From: a virus
DNA: 20,234 nucleotides
IMG/VR virus record: IMGVR_UViG_3300028610_001749
Coordinates: 1 to 20,234 of that record
Strand: one strand, 5' to 3'
A model generated the notes under the pieces. It did no database searches. It saw only the letters and a program-made list of their open reading frames with translations, and had not been told where the DNA came from. Numbering within the stretch: the first letter of the stretch is position 1; each line of letters starts with the position of its first letter. Below, piece after piece: positions 18,601 through 20,234 of this stretch. The position numbers and the translations under genes were made by a program.

Positions 18601-20234
18601 CAATCTTGGCAAGGTTAGTAATTCAGTTGGCCAAGAGGTTGAGCTTATTTTTACTAAAGATGAAATGATTAAGATGTGGCAGGAGTTTCAAGACCCAACA
18701 TTAGATTTATCTTTTGAGCTTGGCAATAATTTCACTCAAGAAATAAAAGACAAGATAATTTCTCAATTATCTAAAGAAGATATCGTATTAGGCAAAGCAG
18801 AAATGGAGCTTTACCGAGAACAAGGGAATAAAATCAATGATATCTTTAGAGATATTAACGGAATTGATTTACCTTTTAATGAAAATTACTCTCCAATTAG
18901 ACGAGTTGGATTCCGGTCAAGCACAGAAAAAGGACTTGGGGAGTTCATTGAGGAGGCAACCTATCGCAGAGCCGTTACTACTGGAAGCGTAAAGAGCAGA
19001 ATCAAAACATTCTTGCCTCTTGAAAAACAAGGGAGCTTAGAAGTATTAGACAAACACTTTCACGAAACCAATTATTATATCGCTTGGGCTAAAAAAGTCC
19101 GGGAGCTTGATTTGGTATTTAAGAACGCAAGAGTTAGAGATGTTTTAAAAGACCAATATGCCAATAGCACTATTTCGGCCATAGACGCTACAATCAATGA
19201 CTTATCAACGAATGGAAATAAGTTTGCCAGAAGATATAAGACCGTTGATTACTTCAGGAAAAACTTTACCATTGGAGCTTTAATGGTTAAGCCGGCGCTA
19301 ACGGCTAAACAATATGTATCCACGATAGCTTATATGGAAAAACTGAATCCTATTGATTTTGCTTTAGGAGTAGCTAACTTTTGGAAACACCCTATTGCTA
19401 ATACCCGGATACTAAACGAGGAAAGTATTTTTATAAAAACAAGAGGAAAGTTAGGAGCTATTGAAAGAGATATCAAGTCGGCTATAAGTTCTGATGTCGG
19501 AAAACGATACTCAAAGAAACAAAACTTTATGAATACTTTTATGATGAATGTCCGGCTTGGCGACAAAGGAGCTATCCTGACAGGTTCTTGGGCTATAAGA
19601 AAAGCAAGATTAAAACAAGGCATTGGAATTAAAGATATTATTGATGAATACGAGAAGTTTGGAAGCGAAACCCAACAATCAGCCGACCTCTCTCAATTAT
19701 CAGAAGTTCAAAGAGGCGGAAGTTTAGAACAGCTTTTTACAATGTTTAAGTCCAGTCAAAGACAATATCTGGCCAAAGAGTTAAATGCTATCAAAAGCGT
19801 ATTTCAAAAAGGTGGAGCAAGCAGGAAAAACATCAAAAGGGCTGCGAGGATATTTACTATCTATCATATTCTCTTACCGGTTATATTCCAGTTGATTGCT
19901 AACTTTGGAGGTTGGGACGAAGATGACCGCAAGGATTATATCCGGGCAGGGATACTTGGTTCACTCAACGGCTTGTTTATTTTTGGTGATATTGTGGATA
20001 GCATAGTCAGGACGGCATTAGGTTTGAGGGTTTGGGATATGGAAGTCCCGGTTGCGACAATCGCTGACGACATCAACAAAGGAATCAGGGAAATAGATTT
20101 TGACGATATTGAAATTGAAGATGTCTGGGAGGCCACTAAAGAAATGACAGAGGCCGGGAATAGTTTAGGAATACCAGTTGAGCAGACCTTTGGAATAGCA
20201 AAAGGAATCCAAAATATAATGGATGGCGATATTA
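15632..20234 (+). CDS. Giant polyvalent-type phage protein (5' part; continues at base 1)
   Basis: Starts at ATG 15632, 3 bp after the stop of the 815-aa gene, and stays open to the window end. Joined in frame to 1-299 it gives about 1,585 aa. No single enzymatic domain is obvious. The N-terminal part has proline-rich linkers and a hydrophobic patch near residues 195-215; the middle (about 630-850) is basic and helical. The C-terminal third resembles the C-terminal regions of large polyvalent protein-associated (LPD) domains. Marks there are NENYSPIRR near residue 1083, PALTAKQY near 1221, RLGDKGAILTGSW near 1305, FTMFKSSQRQYLAKEL near 1365, and two hydrophobic segments near 1410-1425 and 1440-1460. 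Polyvalent proteins are generally thought to be delivered with the DNA into the host cell. The family call is by pattern only. A virion-internal or ejected role is inference. Confidence 0.72.
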   Translation, partial: MANILGLLFKDVVKTTGRIPAKFPPTPKRFTPIEELPGTIGGGLSVADIMATPFKRLAKGKPVFREPITAPKIEPVLPELAPKKFIGDPEKKLDLIKNTILGLPEAALQTLPFVKLLRQPAPETFAGRAKAIGNEAIDFIRGLGQYVVSVGTSAVSLLRDEPIEEQIKTLPFLGQVPTYEKEAHEQLIAGVSPLEVGISLFAKAAITTSILTPGALRITRALKPKITIKSTKTSLSKQDVSDITRGAEIAPEKLNAFKQAVDEGIKIGQELRRGNEVIVRVDTPRATGELLYQPVSKTLFKKVIQEVKAKEFAPGLTIKDISKELQPLVKVAKKFKTAEDFVASSVNIDKAVKAVTGKDIPEAGVGRRELLKETQDILIKNGFKDLQDFYNKVVRPTETPGGIPISYIEEAPPVFGEAKTIADLKKVQFGEVVKKPVRRREPEIPITLRKQREMVLTPEEYAETDLFKQIEKQVEDLTPEQEQAILEADVQRDLGDIERNVKKQLFDDILLIGGIKSFKGGFLAEELAQVPLRLRNNKTGQPLDEVSSSLNERGYNFESDTDLLEAILKVETRGAVVAQPKKAQVRAILKSIQTIKRITPEAIIKKATTGRNATLRQLLAKVSKLPSRIGARKITKPEPVLLRGKIRAIAKGAKIGARAGRAEARLSTTRALIDKFTNRITLMKRQQELGKLKGRILEREIAKIKQEAEDIIKTFLPKAERGTSDLLTKLRKAKTLKDIEALKTRVGNLAEAKDIRVLKTLIRKEVKVIKPKKVAGKPVGRFTPEIQKVLDTFRKTILLKASDVELKIQENLLKFEEQIMPLDIALENRILSLFQGNPQQLQTLLNQIIEMKNTGRMLSELKAFNLEEDLTRKRNLVVDHATGFAGTKEGLQTTGKPAKTTSERLKQSLKSLGDKWIVSWEGLMDIVDFNAGVENQALAKTFSVIKQENRFKELENAYIDDFNKMISDVYGIENKPSKINKKIIDNNQPINLGKVSNSVGQEVELIFTKDEMIKMWQEFQDPTLDLSFELGNNFTQEIKDKIISQLSKEDIVLGKAEMELYREQGNKINDIFRDINGIDLPFNENYSPIRRVGFRSSTEKGLGEFIEEATYRRAVTTGSVKSRIKTFLPLEKQGSLEVLDKHFHETNYYIAWAKKVRELDLVFKNARVRDVLKDQYANSTISAIDATINDLSTNGNKFARRYKTVDYFRKNFTIGALMVKPALTAKQYVSTIAYMEKLNPIDFALGVANFWKHPIANTRILNEESIFIKTRGKLGAIERDIKSAISSDVGKRYSKKQNFMNTFMMNVRLGDKGAILTGSWAIRKARLKQGIGIKDIIDEYEKFGSETQQSADLSQLSEVQRGGSLEQLFTMFKSSQRQYLAKELNAIKSVFQKGGASRKNIKRAARIFTIYHILLPVIFQLIANFGGWDEDDRKDYIRAGILGSLNGLFIFGDIVDSIVRTALGLRVWDMEVPVATIADDINKGIREIDFDDIEIEDVWEATKEMTEAGNSLGIPVEQTFGIAKGIQNIMDGDI
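20091..20234. repeat. Terminal direct repeat, right copy
   Basis: Exact copy of bases 1-144. It contains coding sequence near the C-terminus of the giant protein that starts at 15632. Only one copy should be counted in the biological molecule if it is a circle. Confidence 0.95.

Noticed and set aside
1-20234. tRNA, rRNA or CRISPR array
   Set aside because: No T-loop/anticodon cloverleaf, rRNA segment or regularly spaced repeat-spacer array was seen; the three iterons have 3-5 bp spacers and are not CRISPR.

Overview
The window is almost certainly one complete circular element of 20,090 bp. The first 144 bases recur exactly as the last 144 bases (20091-20234), and one giant reading frame runs unbroken off the right end and resumes in frame at the left end. 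Gene content is phage-like: terminase, O-like replication protein, D5/P4-type SF3 helicase, PC4-like ssDNA-binding protein, serine recombinase, a TopoVI-A/Spo11-like 'Mini-A' protein and a giant multidomain protein of the large polyvalent class. The DNA is AT-rich. TGA is used as a stop (for example at 3833-3835 and 10486-10488), so the genetic code is not one that recodes TGA. The host cannot be fixed from sequence; an uncultivated low-GC bacterium is a reasonable guess.

Layout. (a) 1-299 is the 3' end of the giant gene. (b) 301-864 holds two small minus-strand genes, one of them a two-helix membrane protein, behind a structured leader and a minus-strand promoter. (c) From about 918, a divergent plus-strand promoter opens a leader with two intrinsic terminators, then a tiny membrane ORF, the Mini-A gene and a serine recombinase. 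(d) 2894-3891 holds a consensus DnaA box, an HTH/coiled-coil protein and an O-like winged-helix replication protein. The 3' end of the O-like gene runs into three 19-bp palindromic iterons, a lambda-type origin layout. (e) 3970-4640 is a promoter followed by about 600 nt of non-coding DNA with at least three elaborate RNA folds, two of them pseudoknot-like, plus several intrinsic terminators. (f) 4641-7757 holds a sigma-like protein, a CHC2 zinc-finger protein and the SF3 helicase. (g) 7758-8280 is non-coding, with a second iteron-like inverted array and an extended -10 promoter. (h) 8281-10084 is a run of small, partly overlapping genes including the PC4-like protein. (i) 10147-12063 holds a small-terminase candidate, a small companion gene and the large terminase. 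(j) 12151-13031 holds two unknown genes. (k) 13181 onward holds two very large proteins (815 and about 1,585 aa) that fill more than a third of the element.

How it may work. Replication would start at the iterons through the O-like and HTH proteins, with the SF3 helicase loaded there; the zinc-finger and PC4-like proteins would act on single strands. The recombinase and Mini-A protein would resolve or cut the DNA. The terminase would package it, and the two giant proteins are candidates for virion-internal or ejected proteins. No portal, major capsid, tail, lysis or integrase-type tyrosine recombinase gene is recognisable. The element is therefore either a satellite that borrows a capsid, or a virus whose capsid genes are too divergent to see by eye.
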